DNA of 64,000 bases from Theristus sp. LFF4_11 (GCA_030248135.1 JASANC010004932.1:119869-183868); one strand, 5' to 3'; counted from the first letter of the stretch, positions 23,901 to 36,332 are shown. Notes: generated from the sequence alone by a model not told the origin. Numbers and translations are program-made.

Positions 23901-25979
23901 GATTGCAATAATCGTGCAATGGCTTTCGTGTTCAGTGCGGACGGTCTGATCTACATGCACGTTCTGGAGTACATGAAGTACCACGAGAAGCACACAGCCC
24001 TCTACTCGTACACGCCGGACGGCCACTCGCACGGCGACGTCAGTCACGTGCCCTCGGTGCAACGCCTCAAATGGCAGCTGAGTGATGAGGTTGGTGAGGT
24101 TGGAAGAGCCGATGAACGTCGCTGCTTAGTCTTGCACCTTTCTGTAGCAACCAATAGCTAAAATGCGAGTACTTTTGGGAATACGAAGAACGTGGTGGAC
24201 TAGGAATGAAGTTGACAGTGGTTTTGGTCCATTTCACCTGTCCTACTTGTTATTTCTTGGCGTGGCAGCACTCATCCATCGACAAGCAACACACTCTCGA
24301 AATCGACAAATGTAGATGACAAGCGGGTGGTGTGCAATGAATGTCATCGTATATGTGAACTTGAGCGCGACTTTGTTTTAATGCGTTTTTTTCGGTTTAC
24401 AGTGCCAATCGGCAATCTCACTCAGCTACGAAGTGGCGTTGAAACAGGCGGACGACATCGACAATGCGGCGTTGCTGTTCAAGGAGTTCGGCAAGAACGA
24501 GATCAAACGCTTCTCGGTGTCACCTGACGCGTTCATACAGATGGCACTACAGCTGACATACTTCAAGGTTGCAGTGCCATTCATTGCACTACAAATTTCT
24601 GCCACAACACCAACTGGAGTTAAGACGTGATTTGAATCTGGTCGCTTCGACGACTCTCGCCTCAAACGTTTTTGTCATTAACATAACTTTGATGTGATCT
24701 TCACTTGTTACCTATTGCAGATCGGTACCTGTACTCGTCTGTGAACCGAAAACTGTTTTGAACTATTTTTGAACGATAATTCGGTTTTTTAAGCGAATTC
24801 TATTTCACAAGCGGAATAGCTTTTAAATCAATTCCAGGACCAAAAGGAATTCGGCTTGACGTACGAGGCTGCGATGACGCGTCTGTACAAGAACGGACGG
24901 ACGGAGACGATACGTAGCGTCACAGAGCAATCGTGTAAATTCGTTCGACTGATGCTCGACCAGGATGAGTCGGTCAGTCAGTTTTGTTAAATTTAGATCC
25001 GGTTGATTCGTGGTCTGCGCTGTTTGGCCATGCATTTGATTCGTTGCCCTAACTTTGGTCGCATAACAGAAACCAATGAACATGCCAGCGACGCACTGTT
25101 GTTGTTGTTGCAGTCGGTGGTGCGACTGCGTGCCCTGCAGGCTGCGTGTTCGACGCACCAGAACAGCGTGCGCAAGGCGATGGTCGGCGACGCGTGCGAC
25201 CGCCACTTGTTCGCGCTATACATCGTCAGCAGGTATGCGTCACCGCGCATTCATGAATGCAAGTTGCGTCTCAAACGCGTCATTCTTGAACGCCATTCAG
25301 GTATCTGCAAGTGGAGAGTGAATTCCTGACGGAGGCGCTGTCGCGACCGTGGAAACTGAGCACCAGCCAGGTTTGATTTCGATTATTGATTCCGTTTTGC
25401 AGGTTTCTCTCGTGACTCTCTCTTCTCTGAGCTGACGCACCATTTCCACTCAAGTGTCAGCAGAACACACTCAGTTCGCATGGCCATAAAGGTCGCCAAC
25501 TCCAAGACAAGCTGACCATTTCAACTGTGCTGCTGCAGACACCGCAACACCAGCAACCGGAATACATGCGTGCGTTGAACGCCGATCCGGAGCTGTTCCT
25601 GCCGTGCGGCGCGTTCATGTTGCCGCGCAAGTCGCGCTACGGCGTCTGCTACACGACCAGCGCATGCGGCAAACTGCTGTCGTTCCACATCTCCGCCTGG
25701 CGACACAATCAACCGCAGACGGTCACTGCTTGGTTTTGCATTTTTGTGTGCCGCTTCGAATGACCGTTTTACCGGGGTTTCCCTGAGTTTTGTGTTTGGC
25801 AGTAAAAAAACTGAAAATGCCGATGCGTGCAAGTTTTTTTTTAGTTTTACATTCATGTTTCACCGACTTTCGAATTGTTCGTGCAGGACGCCAAGCGTTT
25901 CCGCGAAGTACTCACGGAGTCCCTGAAAGAGATGCACGATCTGCTCAATACGCACGGGTCACAGTTAGCAAAAAAGTGA
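20996..25979 (+). CDS. Carnitine O-palmitoyltransferase 1 (outer mitochondrial membrane)
   Basis: Transfers long-chain acyl groups from CoA to carnitine on the outer mitochondrial membrane, the rate-setting step of fatty acid import. Nineteen exons: 20996-21085, 21182-21333, 21651-21813, 21958-22059, 22224-22361, 22427-22501, 22643-22753, 22828-22909, 22984-23101, 23279-23483, 23575-23682, 23782-23807, 23936-24089, 24403-24567, 24838-24972, 25114-25232, 25301-25370, 25539-25721, 25887-25979; 762 aa (human CPT1A 773). Two membrane segments lie at about 36-56 and 85-106, as in CPT1 and not CPT2. Recognised blocks: LPAVKDTVDKYL, HIQAARAA, LAALTAGHR, catalytic NGEHS with His455, SPDAFIQMALQL, GRTETIRSV and the carnitine-binding STS at 668-670. 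The residue after EHS is Ala where Trp is usual. Exon 12 is only 26 nt and carries the catalytic His. Confidence 0.96.
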
Positions 25980-26467
25980 TTGTAATGCGTGCCTGTCCAT
26001 TGTTGCTCATTAACCGGTTGAGCTTGTTTTGTTATATTCGTTTTCTATTTCTTCTGCATCTGTTATTGCTTTAGCGCGCTTCATGGTTTTAGTTGCTGTT
26101 TGCATCTCCACTGAGTTTTCTACTTCCGATTTTTCTCTGTCGTTGTTGCGGATTGTTTTCTACAGTTTGCCAACCGGTATTTGTACATATACGTGTGTGT
26201 GCCTTCATACTGTGGTTTTTTGTTGGTCCTCTAGAACAGTTTGACCGTACTGAACTGGTTGGGAACTCGATCTTTCTTGACCGACCGTAATTTCTGTGCA
26301 TTTCGGGCTAGCCCAGTTATCCAAACCCAATTATGGTCTCACTGTCTAGTGCATAGTGATACTGATATCGTCATGAAATCAGTTACTCTTTTTACGGATG
26401 TACATATTTATACTAAAACTGTGTCGGGTGAAAAACAACAACAACGAAAACTATTGTAATCTTTCTG
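25980..26467. other. Convergent 3' intergenic spacer
   Basis: 488 bases between the CPT1 stop (+) and the channel stop (-). AT-rich, with no element recognised. Both 3' UTRs must end here. Confidence 0.5.
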
Positions 26468-29400
26468 TCACGGCGACATGTAATAGCCCCAGTAAAACGC
26501 GTTGAACACTAGGAACACGGTGGGAAAGGCGATCATGCAGACGGCGTCGATGTTGCGCGCGAACTCGTGCGTCGCCTGCTGCAGCTGCTCATTGTGCTGG
26601 TAGTTCAGTATTGAGTTTGAGTAGTAGCGAGCGCGTCTACTGCCTTCGATCGTGTGCCGCGCCAACAGACCGACGTGCACCGGGTCGCCGCCGCCACGCT
26701 CCTCGACGTCGTCGCCGTTCGCCGGTGCGTCGTCATGGTCGGAAACGTCGCCCGACTGCTGCTGCTGCTGATCGTATCTGCTCGATTCGGCCAGCTGAAA
26801 GTGCTTCGGTTTGCTTGACCAAAAACATTCCTTGAAACAACTAGAGTGAAAGCTTTTTCATGCAGCCGGTTCTACAGCTACGGGGCTACAAAGCAACGCT
26901 ACGAAAATTTTTTGACGAAAAGTGGACGAATTTTTTGTAAAACCGTTTTTAGTAGCCCGGCTTCCTGACAGTGTTTGCAACTCACTGCAGTCGTCTTCAA
27001 CGGGATATTGACCGAGCAGATGTCGTTTGTCGATCGATTGTTCGAGTGTTGAGCGGAGGCCGGTGGATCGTGACGCGACAGATAGCCGATCACAGCCAGC
27101 TCGATCAACGACGCAAAGATGAATGTCATACCACTGGAGATGGCATTGAAATGGACAATATTCTTGGCAACATCACCGTTGGTCACTCACCGAAAAGTGG
27201 AACACGTTCTGCGTTGAGAAAACTGAACGCGACATTTTAAACGCAAAGATTTTTGCGTGTGATTTATCTACAGAATGTCCGAATAAACCTGTCATCTTTT
27301 GCAGGGTAAAACCTAAAAAAACGGGATTGGGGGCTCGTATAAAACCCAAAAACCTATTTGATCTCAACTCTCTTCCTCCCAATTGAATCCCAGTTTTTCA
27401 TTAAAAGTGCGCCAGTCAAGGCGCGTTTAGCAATTAGTTTTTCTTACGTACGCACGGAACGCACGTCGTTCTAAATGCGGGGCGCAAAACAGTCGTTTCG
27501 TTTAAGTCACACGACAAAACTGAAAACTGCGCACCGCATTTAGAACGACTGAAGTGTCGTGCGTACATACGGAGAACTAATTCGCGTGGCCAAAAAGTTG
27601 TGTGGTATGTCCGAACGTGCGGACGGACAAGCTTGCGCACGCGAATTAGAATTTCGTGCGCACATCCGTCGAACGACTTTTTTCTGCCAGCAGCAAAAAG
27701 TCGTTGGACAGTCGTGCGCACGAAATTCTAATTCGCGTGCACATTTGTCTTTTTGCGCACGGACAAACAGTCGTTCTAAATCCCGTGCGCAAAACAGTCG
27801 TGTCGGACAGACTTAAGTCACACGCACGAAATTCTAATTCGCGTGGGCACAAGTTTTTTTGCGTGCGCACGGACAACGTTCTAAATCATGCGCGCAAAAC
27901 AGTCGTTACGTGCGAACGACAGTCGTGCGTACGAAATTCTAATTCGCGTAGCCATTTTCTAAGTTCTGTCTCCGTGCGTACGCAAGAAAATCTAATTGCT
28001 AAACGCGCCTTCACTCTGCGAAAACGTGACAGGTTTACTCGGACACACGGTAATGGTGTCTGTTCATATGCTTGTTTTAGCTGTATGTATACTGGCATCA
28101 GTCAGCAGTGAACGCGAATGGACATGACAAACTTGAGCATCCAGACGTCGATCGCCTTGACGTAGCTGACACGTGGCAGGTTACGGATGACGTTGCCGAA
28201 CATGACCGTCATCGCCAGCAGCGCGTTCACGCCGATCATCGTGCGCGCCGGAATCGCACGCGTGCCGAGGTAGAAGCCGATCCAGCTGATGAACACGGTC
28301 AGGTACGTCGGGATGTACGCCTGCGAAATGGGCAAGAAACGAAAAAACATTGAAACCATGAAAATCGAGGAAAAAACTAATCACGTCTCGCGACGCGAAG
28401 ATTGAGTCGTTGAGGATTTTAATGTTACGAAAACCATCAGACGCGGCAAAAAGGAAATTGGTCAAGTTGTTGTGACATCAGAATAATTGAATTGCTGCCG
28501 ATTTTGAGCTTGAAGAGGTGATGAAGAACTGCACCTGGAGAATGTACCAGCCGGTGCGACGACCGAACACGAACCTCACTGTCAGCTCGTCCCATTTTCC
28601 AGCCGGGTAGTACTGCAAAGCTGTTAAAATTTGTTTTAATGTGGTTCAAGATGTTCAACAGGGGCACATCACTGATGAGGCCACCCCTCTTCTGCATGTG
28701 ATGTTGGCCAGGCCGAAATGCAGAGAACCATCCTTCAGATTGGTTGCTTTGTTTAAAAAATTCACAAACCGAAGCAAAAACTGTAAAAACAATACACATA
28801 ATTTTAATGATTTTTATAGCCGTACTACTGACTATTATCTTTTTGTACGAAGGAGGCGGAGTAATGTTGAATGATGTGTGGAAAAGCCGCACAGCGAAAA
28901 ATGTTTCGAGCCAGAACGTAGTTCGAATATGATTTAAAATAAATTATGTTAAGTGAGAAAATATTCTGATTGGTTTTTTCGCAATTTCTTGCACAAATCT
29001 GTCGTCAGAATACGTTAAGTTTTGCTGATTTCAAATTGCCGCGCAGCCATGAAACATTTTCTCTATCTGTGCGTGCAAACGCATATTGGGTCACGTTTAA
29101 TAAGAAAGATAATACTAGTATTCGAATTCTTTTTGAGTTACCGTCACCGTCACCGTTTCATACCTGTTCGTAGGCATGAGTAGAATGGTTGATCAACGTG
29201 AAATCAGGCAGCTCAATGACGCCGAACACAAGGATGGGATGTGGGCGACGCCAGAACATTCGCACCTGATGTTAACAATTCTTGTTGAAACTTTTGCCTT
29301 GATTGCAACACAACTAAAAATTTTTTTTTTCAAGTGGAAACGGCATATTGAAAGAGAAACCTGTTGGATGTTATAATTGTACGACTCGAACGTCAAATGG

Positions 29401-30308
29401 CATTCCTGGATGTCCATCGGGAACTTGACCAGGTTCATCTCGCACGGTCCAGTGACCTTCATGCGATAGTTCGTCCAAACCGTTCCGTTCGGAAATATCA
29501 TCAGGAATATGTTGACGAACGGTGATTGGTGGATAGTGGCGACCTTGCTATTGATGAAGCATGTGTTCGGCGTCCAAATGCGATTCAGCAGCGTGTAGTC
29601 GAGCGAGAAATTCTGCTTGCACGGATTCATGTGCGCGAACTTCAGTTTCTCGTCCATCCAGAACTCGTTGATGTACAGATCTAAACAAAGTCAGAAAGTT
29701 TTGTGCATAACTCCACTGCTGATTAAAATTTTCTGGTAACTAACTGATGGTTCAAACAACTAGTAGTGTAGTAGTAACAGGTTTTGCCACTTAGTGGTTG
29801 GTTACCGTAAAACGCGTAGCAATAAATTACTAGAATTACTGGTCGATTTTTCTCAATTCAGGTGCGAAAATCAAACCTTCCAGAACCACACCTGAAAGCA
29901 GAGTTGCACATTGAACTTGAAACAACTTGGATACATTAGTACCATGTTGAGCTACATTCACCACCGACCAATCACAAAGTCCTGCGTCAACTCGGACACG
30001 GTCGTGATCTCCTGCACCCACATCTCGACCGTAACGGACACGATGTCCTCGACGTTGCGATGTTTGTGGTACGGATTCAATGGATCCATCAGCAGTCGAT
30101 CGACCACTTCTGACTCGTTCATGCAGTGAACGCGCTGGCGGGTGCCTGCGCCGGACGGCAACGCATTCGAAGTGTTCGTGTCGGCTGTCACTAACGACGA
30201 TTGAACGGAGCTGTTTGCGTCCGTGCGCTCTTGGTGGTCGGCTGCCGTACAATTCGCATGGAAACAGTTCAACATCGCAACCAACGATGACACCAAGCCG
30301 ATGATCAT
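26468..30308 (-). CDS. Cys-loop ligand-gated ion channel subunit, probably anion-selective
   Basis: Pentameric neurotransmitter-gated channel subunit of the plasma membrane. Seven exons in transcript order: 30308-29969, 29680-29361, 29265-29164, 28612-28535, 28320-28133, 27133-26986, 26794-26468; 500 aa. A signal peptide fits residues 1-22. The Cys loop is C193-C207 with FPMDIQEC; the pre-TM1 block is [19 protein letters not shown]1 is about 281-300; PAR at 304-306 starts TM2 and predicts chloride selectivity, followed by [17 protein letters not shown]3 is about 345-365; TM4 is near the end ([18 protein letters not shown]). The TM3-TM4 loop of about 110 residues has a short Gln run and many acidic residues. 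From memory the TM2-TM3 text resembles the nematode ACC/LGC-46 group of acetylcholine- or amine-gated chloride channels; the ligand is not shown by sequence. Intron 5 holds a 595-bp inverted-repeat element. Confidence 0.93.
27418..28012. mobile_element. Terminal-inverted-repeat element with internal 105-bp repeats
   Basis: Ends are inverted copies of about 40 bp: left AAGGCGCGTTTAGCAATTAG, right its complement CTAATTGCTAAACGCGCCTT, each followed inward by a CGTACGCACGGA motif. Inside, the phrase ACGAAATTCTAATTCGCGT recurs near 27719, 27824 and 27930 (about 105-bp period) and inverted near 27637; GTCGTTCTAAAT recurs at four or more sites. It lies in an intron of the channel gene. Open frames inside are products of the repeats. 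Probably non-autonomous. Confidence 0.75.
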
Positions 30309-31340
30309 TTCGCCTTATTTTCGTGTCACCGTTTTTGCAGTTTATGTGTAAGTTGCTGTCAATCGCGCAGTTTTTAACCGTTTCAGTATACTTACTTTAA
30401 CTCAACCTGACAAGTTTTAAGTCAGGACAATGCTGTTATGCACAAATGTAACGTTTGATCAAAACGAATTATGATGCGAACTGCTTCACAGCATAATTTT
30501 GTTGCTTTCAATGTCACTTTGACGTCGAAAAAACCACGCGCAACATTTCCGCTTCGTTTCTTGGTCTTTTTCATCGTGATCACTAAATAAATTCTGAGAT
30601 ACAAGCCGGAGCAAAGCGAGCAGCAGAGAGCAGCGTGTTGCAGAGCATACCAAATTACTTTGGTGCTCGAAGAAAATGTGCATCTGTGTGTGTAGTTGTG
30701 CATGTACATGCCACTGCGAGATGATTTTTCAAATGCATCCAAAGATAAAAGGCATCACGCTTCAGGCTTGCGAGCGTTCAGATGGCACACGTTTGCAGGA
30801 GAGACAAGTTGCGGATGTAACTGGAGCTACGCACAGTTGACAACGGCATTGAAAGCGGCCGTGGTGCAACTGTGACACGGATTGCCCTTTTTCTGGCATG
30901 TTGGCTGCAAAAACGCCATGAAAATTGTGCGCGCGGATTGGGGTGCCAAAGCAAAGGTATCCGATTACATGTCGGCGACGTGTGCAGTAAGGTTGTCTGT
31001 CCTTGAACCACGGATACGGGTGTTCATTATCTTTCAATTTCTGTCTTATGCGTGCAATCATGTGCCTTTTTGTCACTTCGTGACCACTGTTTGGCAGATG
31101 TACACGAATGAATGCATTGTGATACGTTTTCGTGAAAATCTCAGCTCAGATGCATATTTTCGTTTCCGGTTTACATACGCCATGAGAAGGTATGTGTATT
31201 GGTTTTTAAAAACCGTGTTTTCATGCGAATTATCAAAGACACACACAAAGTGTAACTCTGAACTAACAAACAAGTAAACAAGTGTAACTTGATGTAGAAA
31301 AAATGCGTCAGATCGAAAAACAAACAACGACGATCGAAAT
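30309..31340. other. Spacer between the channel 5' end and the secreted-protein 3' end
   Basis: No gene is supported. A 104-codon minus-strand frame at 30762-31076 has a normal-looking amino acid mix but no recognisable motif or splice partner. The region should contain the promoter and 5' UTR of the channel gene (minus strand, upstream of 30308). Confidence 0.35.
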
Positions 31341-34300
31341 CTACAAGCGAATCGGCCAAACAGTCAAACGATCGCAGATTGGCAGCTTCGACATGGCGTT
31401 GCGAATCGGGTTCACGATGGACTCGGTCAATGCAAGCAGGAAGACTTCGGCTGGTTTCGCAATCGAGTGCTTATCGCTGCGACGTTGAATTCCTGGAATA
31501 GAATTACAAAAACATAATTTTTTACGGATATTCAGTTATTGCGACGAAAAATTATGTCATGGAAACCTATGCGCGGTGACAGATAATAAAAAAGACAGAA
31601 ACTCACCAACAGAGTGGTCGTGCGATTCTTGTATCACAATCAAGTTTGGTGACAACACCGGATTGATGGCTTTGATTTCTTTTGAGGAGTCTAAAAACAA
31701 ATGCATTTAAACATTTTTAACAACACCAATCATCAGTTCAGTTTTACCGTATTACCTCTAATAAACCCCCATGGGGGTTTATTTCTTCAGCGACTTCTGG
31801 GGGTGGGGGTTTATTTTGGGGGGGGGGGCTTTATTTTTTTTGGGGGGGGGGTTTATTTGGAAACCATTTTTAGGAGTGGGCAAAATGGCAAAAATACCTT
31901 CCATGGCAGGAAGGAAGTCGCAGAAACTTCTATTCTACATAGAAATTTCCTTTTACAACAGCCTTTTGTAATGAAATTACCATTAACTCATCCATTTGGG
32001 GCCTTTGGTAGCACAATTTCATCATTTTCACTGCAACCAGCCACTGAATTCGCTGGGTATGTGTTTCAAACAGGTTTCAATAATCCCCCATGGGGGATTA
32101 TTTTGGGGGGAGGATTATTTGGAAACTTGTCGAGGGGTGGGGGTTTATTTTTTGGGGGGGGGGTTTAATTTTGGGGGGGGGTTAATAGAGGTAATACGGT
32201 ATGTCGCAAAACAACAAATATGTTACAGTGGATGTTTCGTGGTTTGTCAATGGAGTACACAGAATATGTTTGTTTGCCAACTGACCAACAGTGTTCAGCA
32301 GTTTGTCCGTCGTCCTGTGACATCGTTTCGATGCGACCGACTGCACTTTTGCGACCACGGAGCACATCGAGTCGACGTCGTTGGTGGCAGTGGCTTGGTC
32401 ACGATTCGTGGCATTGGATGCAAAAACAGCTGTTGAAAAAAATTACACAATTACAAATTAATCAAAAAAAATCGAAAGCACTCTACAATTCACTCATGAA
32501 ACCAAATAAAAGAGACAGCGGCGGAACGTCAGTTTCGAATATTTTGAATTCAAAAGTTACCTGGATCTTTGTTCAGCTGCACCATCCAATAAGCGTCGGG
32601 CACTTCATCAAACTGCACTTTTGTCCACGCGTTTGCAGTGCCTGCGACCCACTCCAGCAGCGAGTCGTGCTCACAGATCGGATCCTCGCCCAGCTGCGCC
32701 CAGAATGACGTCACCGGGATCGAGCTGCACAAGTCACGCAGGCTCTTTTGGAGCTAAAAGTGGGATTTTAGAAGCGAATGAATTGGCTAAGTATAGGATC
32801 GGATTACAAACAATGAGTGTACTGGACAATCGAATGGTAAGCCATAGGCAACCAGCTGATTGGTCGCTTTCGCTTGGGCTCCACTGTTTCATGAAGTGGA
32901 TCAGCTCGATGCACCCAATCAGCGTGCGCTGAATTCAGATGCCAGAATTCCCAAATTGTATGTATTTCAATTTCACAGTTTGCCGGAAATAAAATTTCGC
33001 AAAGCAACATTATTGACGAACTGCTGATTTCAGAAAGCTGCCAATGGTCTTCTGACTGCCGTCGTCGCCGTCCATTTTGTAGTAATCATGAGGCGAGATG
33101 TTGATCGCTTTCTTCGTGAGACAATGGAAGTACGAGGACACGTCCACTTTCGTCAGCACTCGCTGCGCACACGCACAGAAGCGCGACGGCGTTTCCGAGC
33201 GCTTCTTCGCGCACTCGCCGGTGATCCTGCGCGAAAACATCGAGACGAGATAATTCAAAATTAAAAAATGGAAATGCTTTCTCTCACACGTAACTGGCAT
33301 TTCGCACAGGACATCTCTATCAAAAGATTCAGTTTTTAGCAGGTTTTTAGATAGTACACGCTGTTACAATTGAACCCTCACGCGCGCTACAAACTGTCGC
33401 ATGTGTGCCTGTGCGTTTGTGCTGTGCAACATTAGAGTGTTATAACGGAGTGCACTGTCTTCAGACTAGGACTTATGATCACAAAGCTTTGCGTTCTGTC
33501 TTCCACCACTCACAATGGTCGACATTTTTTCTGAGCAGCACAAAATTGCCGTGCATGCTCACTGGCTGTTCGAAATCCATGACTGGACGAAACGGTCTCA
33601 GCATCTGCGAGCACGTCCGACAAACAACGCTGCACTTTCTTGCGACTTTCTTCGTCGAATCTGAAGTTTGGCTTTAGACGTGTCATGCAAGATTAATTAA
33701 TGAATACAGTCAAACGGTAAAACATATCTAATTTGTGCGTTCTGTCTGGGACGCTGATTGGCTGAATTGAGCTGCGCAAGCAGTGAGCGCAACTCGAAAA
33801 TAGCCAGTCAGCTGATTGACGATGATTTACGGGGTTCGACTGTTGCTGAGAACGTGTGGCAAACCTGATGCCATCCTTGCGACAATGCAGTTGGATGTGT
33901 GTGTCCATGGCTTGTTCGTGCAGCCTGTGCGATAAAAACAGCAAGAAAGTTCTTGTGTGAAAAGGCCGCGCACTTCCCTCAACACTTTTTTGTTTTGCAG
34001 TAACTGCGAACACTTGCAGAGACATGTTACAGAAACTTGTCGTGTGAAGTTGCATGTTTGTCTGTGTGCTTGTTTGCCAAAGTGTAACGGTAGATTTGAA
34101 TTTGAATAACGTGCAAATAAATGGAAGAGCGTGGTTGTCAAACTAGGACCTTAGCTCTAGTACAACAGTAACTCTCAGTACCAACCGCTCAATGAAGCCA
34201 CTGATGAGCAGACGGCTCTTTTCCATCGGATTTTTCTTTGACCTTTTCTGTTGGTTCGTGAAATTCTCTGGTGGACTGGTGTAGCGTTCATTAACCACTG

Positions 34301-35542
34301 GAAAGAAGAACGATGCGTGTTCCGCTTGACTCTGCATGCATTTGCTGACGGGCGTAGCAAACACTTGTTCGATCAACTGAAAACCACGCTTAGAAATTAT
34401 TCAAGCTCCGAAGTTCAAATTTCATAGAAAACCCTTGAGGGGCGGGCATTCATGAAGCAGTACAGCTATGCGATACTAAATACTGCTTCATGAATGCCGT
34501 CTACCAGCATGAATCAAAAATAAATAAAAAAATATTTCGCCATTTCACAGGAACCTTTGCGCCGCATTGCAGCGCCGCGTTTCGAATGCGGTCGAGTCGA
34601 AGTTTGCGAGTGGCCTTTTGCGGCAACGCACCCCGGATGATCACTGGATTACGGCGGGAGGTGACGTCGAACGGAGAGATCGGGCCGAGCTCTGCGATGG
34701 CGAAGACACAGTTGGGGTTGTGTGTTGAGTGACTCGAAAGACTAAAACTGGATTCCTCGTCCATGATTCCAAGATAGTTCCGATCAACTTTACTGCTTTT
34801 GCAAGACAGTAGCAACAACAGCCCTCTATGGCTTGTCAACGAACCGATGATTGCTTGCATACCATCATTATTGATGGAACTACCAAGTTCATTAATTGTC
34901 GAATCACAGTGACGTCACTTTAAAAAGAACAGACTTTCCGAGGGAAACAGATTTTCGGACAGCTCGATTTCGCCGTGCTCGACGGGAAACAGGCGCGTTC
35001 GCTGTGCATCGCTGGCATTGCCAACCGGTGGGATCAACTCATGAAACGGGGACGTTGCACAGCCGTTTCTGGGAAGGTGAGACAAGAACCACGGTGCGGA
35101 CCAGTTTATCGGCAGTTTCGATTGTGCAAAATGGTTGGACTCCAAGTAAATGAATAACTCACACATGATAACACTGGTGCGCCTTATGATGGAGGTCGTT
35201 GATTTCTTGCTCAATGTCGTCAATGCGGTAAACAGTGGACCGGCACGGATACATGTTCTGCATGCAGTTCTCGAATTCGACCGATTCGCGCGCGCACGAG
35301 TGGAAAAACTTGCTGTCCACAACCTAAATTTTTCAACAGTGTCATTTTTTTTAAAACTGTTTCAAGTTTTTCAAGCCAATAAACCACCGACCTGCAGAAG
35401 CAATAAAACGGAAGAATAAAAACATAAATGCGGCTTTTGGCGTGTCAATGAAAACATTTTTCAAAAGTTTCGCGTTTAACTTCGGTTTTTTCTCAGTGAA
35501 TTGTGTTGTTCTCACACTCAGCAACAAAGACAAAACACGCAT
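31341..35542 (-). CDS. Unrecognised cysteine-rich, probably secreted protein (12 exons)
   Basis: Transcript order: 35542-35516, 35323-35163, 35068-34919, 34795-34549, 34376-34186, 33924-33865, 33660-33514, 33226-33022, 32753-32561, 32429-32286, 31690-31607, 31492-31341. All eleven joins agree in phase and give 586 aa. I do not recognise the family. It has 21 cysteines spread along the chain, for example C-x10-C-x6-C in exon 2 and FCACAQ in exon 8, four possible N-glycosylation sites (NAS, NFT, NIS, NAT), a basic stretch QKRSKKNP and no internal hydrophobic segment. That points to an extracellular or luminal protein. The first exon supplies MRVLSLLLS, a short hydrophobic start that could be the beginning of a signal peptide, but this exon is the weakest part of the model. 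The gene lies head-to-head with the small membrane protein at 36333. The intron between exons 10 and 11 hosts a G-rich inverted-repeat element. Confidence 0.68.
31745..32201. mobile_element. Inverted-repeat element packed with G-runs and GGGTTTATTT motifs
   Basis: The ends are inverted: TACCGTATTACCTCTA at left and TAGAGGTAATACGGTA at right. Next inward come CCCCCATGGGGG palindromes (near 31767 and 32086), and the interior repeats blocks of 6-11 G followed by TTTATTT or TTAATTT. No coding sequence. It sits in an intron of the cysteine-rich protein gene, on whose transcribed (minus) strand the runs are C. Probably a small non-autonomous DNA element. Confidence 0.7.
32845..32935. mobile_element. 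Degenerate copy of the CCAAT-end hairpin family
   Basis: CAACCAGCTGATTGGTCGC at left and CACCCAATCAGCGTGCGC at right are the remnant inverted ends. In an intron of the cysteine-rich protein gene. Confidence 0.45.
33752..33825. mobile_element. Short remnant of the CCAAT-end hairpin family
   Basis: GACGCTGATTGGCTG and, 50 bases on, AGCCAGTCAGCTGATTGAC. An intronic remnant with no coding capacity. Confidence 0.4.
34443..34499. repeat. 57-bp hairpin with GGCATTCATGAAGCAGTA arms
   Basis: Left GGCATTCATGAAGCAGTA and right TACTGCTTCATGAATGCC are perfect complements around a 20-base centre. Single arms of similar sequence (CTTCATGAATGCCGCT) occur near 8290 and 12273. Intronic, in the cysteine-rich protein gene. 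Confidence 0.7.
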
Positions 35543-36332
35543 TAACAAAAGCACACTACTAACCTACTGATGAGCGTTTTTTTTGCACGGAAGCAGAAAG
35601 TTTAAAAAAAATTCGCGGTCAAAGTCCAAGGACAATCGCACGGCGGTTAGACATCTTGCGGTAATGAACAGTTACAGTACGTTGTGCATGCTGAAACACT
35701 GTTAAATGCGAATTATGTTTCAAAGTTGAAAGAATCCAATATTTGACTTTGATAATCGTCTGTACCGAAGCAATTCCAAATTTCAACAGCTGTCCAATTT
35801 TTTACTGGTCATAAATTATACCAACCAGAACCAGCTAATGTTGTCACATGTTTGTCATTATTTATGACAGTCATTATCAAAGAACATTGTTGACACAAAA
35901 TATAGTTGGGATTTGCGTGTTGTGTAGCGGCATGATTTGTGGTTTTAATATGACAAGAAAAGAGTCCGTGACAAGACATATAGCACAAGAAGGGTGCTGC
36001 TAGACTCTCTATTCCGAACTTATTCGCTTTTTTCAATGTTTTTTTTCAAAAAGCTCCCAAAAACCATCAACGCGTAATCTTGCCAACAAAAGATGGTATT
36101 TCGAACTGTTTTCAAGTCAACACTGCTTGCTTTCTTCTGCCGTTTTCCGCAAAAAATCGTGAAACAATTCGAATTTTCTGACCACGGATTCTTCATTTTC
36201 AACGTCTGCCTGACCAAGTGACATCACACCATTCGGAACTTTTCGGCAAAATAACGCATACCCTGTAATCACTGAACCACTCTGCGCCGAACGTGCAAAA
36301 TAAAAGACTGAACGAAACCGCAAACAACCAGA
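35543..36332. other. Head-to-head spacer with putative divergent promoters
   Basis: 790 AT-rich bases between the 5' ends of the cysteine-rich protein gene (-) and the small membrane protein gene (+). No TATA box or other element could be assigned with confidence. Confidence 0.35.

Noticed and set aside
27559..28111. 151-codon frame rich in repeated NSNSR-type text
   Set aside because: Translation of the internal repeats of the 27418-28012 element, inside a channel intron.
30762..31076. 104-codon minus-strand frame upstream of the channel gene
   Set aside because: Plausible composition but no motif and no joining exons; not enough to call a gene.
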